From the NCBI GenBank assembly GCA_902478865.1, contig CABSNA010000080.1, positions 1-6,276 of the forward strand: a stretch of DNA of 6,276 nucleotides. The letters run 5' to 3'. Position numbers and translations under genes: made by a program. Origin of the DNA: an uncultured Collinsella sp. (GTDB lineage Bacteria; Actinomycetota; Coriobacteriia; Coriobacteriales; Coriobacteriaceae). The notes beneath the pieces are model-generated. The model worked only from the letters and a program-made list of their open reading frames with translations, did no database searches and was not told where the DNA came from. Numbering within the stretch: the first letter of the stretch is position 1; each line of letters starts with the position of its first letter. Positions 5,907 to 6,276 of the stretch are shown piece after piece.

Positions 5907-5955
5907 GTCCTAGCGGTCAACTAGGGTATTGTAGTTGTCCTAGGCGCGATGCCAA
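5907..5955 (-). promoter_or_regulatory. Exporter promoter with CTAG-centred repeats (possible operator)
   Basis: On the - strand TTGGCA (5950-5955) and TACAAT (5928-5933) are spaced by 16 bp, a good -35/-10 pair for the exporter, giving a leader of about 55 nt. Three CTAG motifs overlap it: CCTAG (5909-5913) and CTAGG (5921-5925) as an inverted pair around the expected start site, and the palindrome CCTAGG (5939-5944) inside the spacer. GTCCTAG occurs twice as a direct repeat (5907 and 5937, 30 bp apart), and CAACTA (5918-5923) is inverted as TAGTTG (5932-5937). The leader is too short for a yybP-ykoY manganese riboswitch, so protein-based control is more likely. Confidence 0.5.
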
Positions 5956-6037
5956 TAGTTGCCCATGGTAAACTATCATCTCGCCACATCTCAATGAACC
6001 CGAGCCGCGCGGTGCGGCCCGTCCAAGGAGCAGTTAT

Positions 6038-6234
6038 ATGAACGTTTCACAAGCACTCGAATACGAGCGTCAGCCGTTTATTCCCATGTTTATCTATGGC
6101 GATCATGGCGCCATGGAGTCCGAGCGCCAGAAGGGCGAAGAGGCCCTTAAGGTGCTCGAAACCGAGTACTTTACCGCCGAGGGCGACCCCAGCTTCGACT
6201 TTGCCACCGTGCGCGACCTGGCTGACCGCAACCG
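6038..6234 (+). CDS. Unrecognised protein, N-terminal part only; 3' end lost at adapter
   Basis: About 65 native codons are present, starting at ATG 6038 with AAGGAG at 6025-6030 (7-nt spacing), so the start is well supported. I do not recognise the family. The visible part begins MNVSQALEYERQPFIPMFIY, then an acidic, Glu-rich, probably helical stretch (ESERQKGEEALKVLETEYF, about 27-45) and FDFATVRDLADRNR (53-66). There is no signal peptide or membrane segment, so a cytosolic protein is likely. Translation continues in frame across the adapter to give CLLYTSPSPRDAH, which is artefact and must not be counted as protein sequence. The gene is divergent from the metal exporter and shares its 172-bp upstream region; a weak -10 (TATCAT, 5974-5979) without a matching -35 is all I see for its own promoter. 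Confidence 0.75.
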
Positions 6235-6276
6235 CTGTCTCTTATACACATCTCCGAGCCCACGAGACGCTCATGA
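6235..6276 (+). other. Residual Illumina Nextera adapter plus index (sequencing artefact)
   Basis: Bases 6235-6253 are CTGTCTCTTATACACATCT, the 19-bp Tn5 mosaic end used in Nextera libraries. Bases 6254-6268 are CCGAGCCCACGAGAC, the i7-side adapter. The last 8 bases (6269-6276, GCTCATGA) have the length and place of an i7 index. The sequence ends exactly where the index ends. This is library read-through kept in the assembly, not a transposon in the organism. Confidence 0.98.

Noticed and set aside
5866..5925. yybP-ykoY manganese riboswitch in the exporter leader
   Set aside because: The predicted leader is only about 55 nt and shows no multi-helix riboswitch structure.
6235..6253. Tn5 transposon end as a natural mobile element
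   Set aside because: The exact artificial 19-bp mosaic end followed by i7 adapter and index is a library construct, not an insertion in the genome.

Overview
The window looks like chromosomal DNA from a high-GC, Gram-positive gut actinobacterium. A Coriobacteriia member such as Collinsella is my best guess, from protein style, strong AAAGGAG-type ribosome sites and G/C-rich third codon positions. That assignment rests on recognition and was not tested by a search. All the genes are housekeeping or accessory metabolic genes. I see no phage, CRISPR, IS element, tRNA or rRNA.

Layout. (1) Positions 1-1211, + strand: the 3' end of an M20-family metallopeptidase/deacylase, then 40 bp later a short, degenerate DUF1015-like protein, ending at a hairpin terminator (1258-1296). 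(2) Positions 1341-3290, - strand: a probable operon read as nitroreductase, then two tandem paralogous histidine phosphatases. A 13-bp perfect hairpin that looks like a dispersed repeat sits between the nitroreductase and the first phosphatase. A 19-bp sequence very like the DtxR/IdeR iron box lies just upstream of the nitroreductase. (3) Positions 3526-4611, + strand: an HdeD/DUF308 six-helix membrane protein and a YaiI/YqxD (UPF0178) protein whose start codon directly follows the stop codon of the first. A very strong intrinsic terminator follows. (4) Positions 4777-5865, - strand: a putative manganese/heavy-metal exporter (ArsP_2-like) with a central His/Cys/acid-rich loop. A terminator that should work in both directions separates it from the YaiI/YqxD gene. 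(5) Positions 6038 to the end, + strand: the start of an unrecognised gene, divergent from the exporter. The shared 172-bp intergenic region carries repeated CTAG-centred motifs around a good -35/-10 pair for the exporter.

The last 42 bases (6235-6276) are not biological. They are the Nextera transposase mosaic end, the i7-side adapter and an 8-nt index left in the assembly. The open frame of the last gene therefore runs into vector-like sequence, giving a false C-terminus (CLLYTSPSPRDAH).

The likely regulatory theme is metal: a DtxR-type box before the nitroreductase and a possible operator before the metal exporter. Nothing here amounts to a convincing new system. The most useful observations are the adapter artefact, the iron-box candidate, the tandem phosphatases and the REP-like hairpin.
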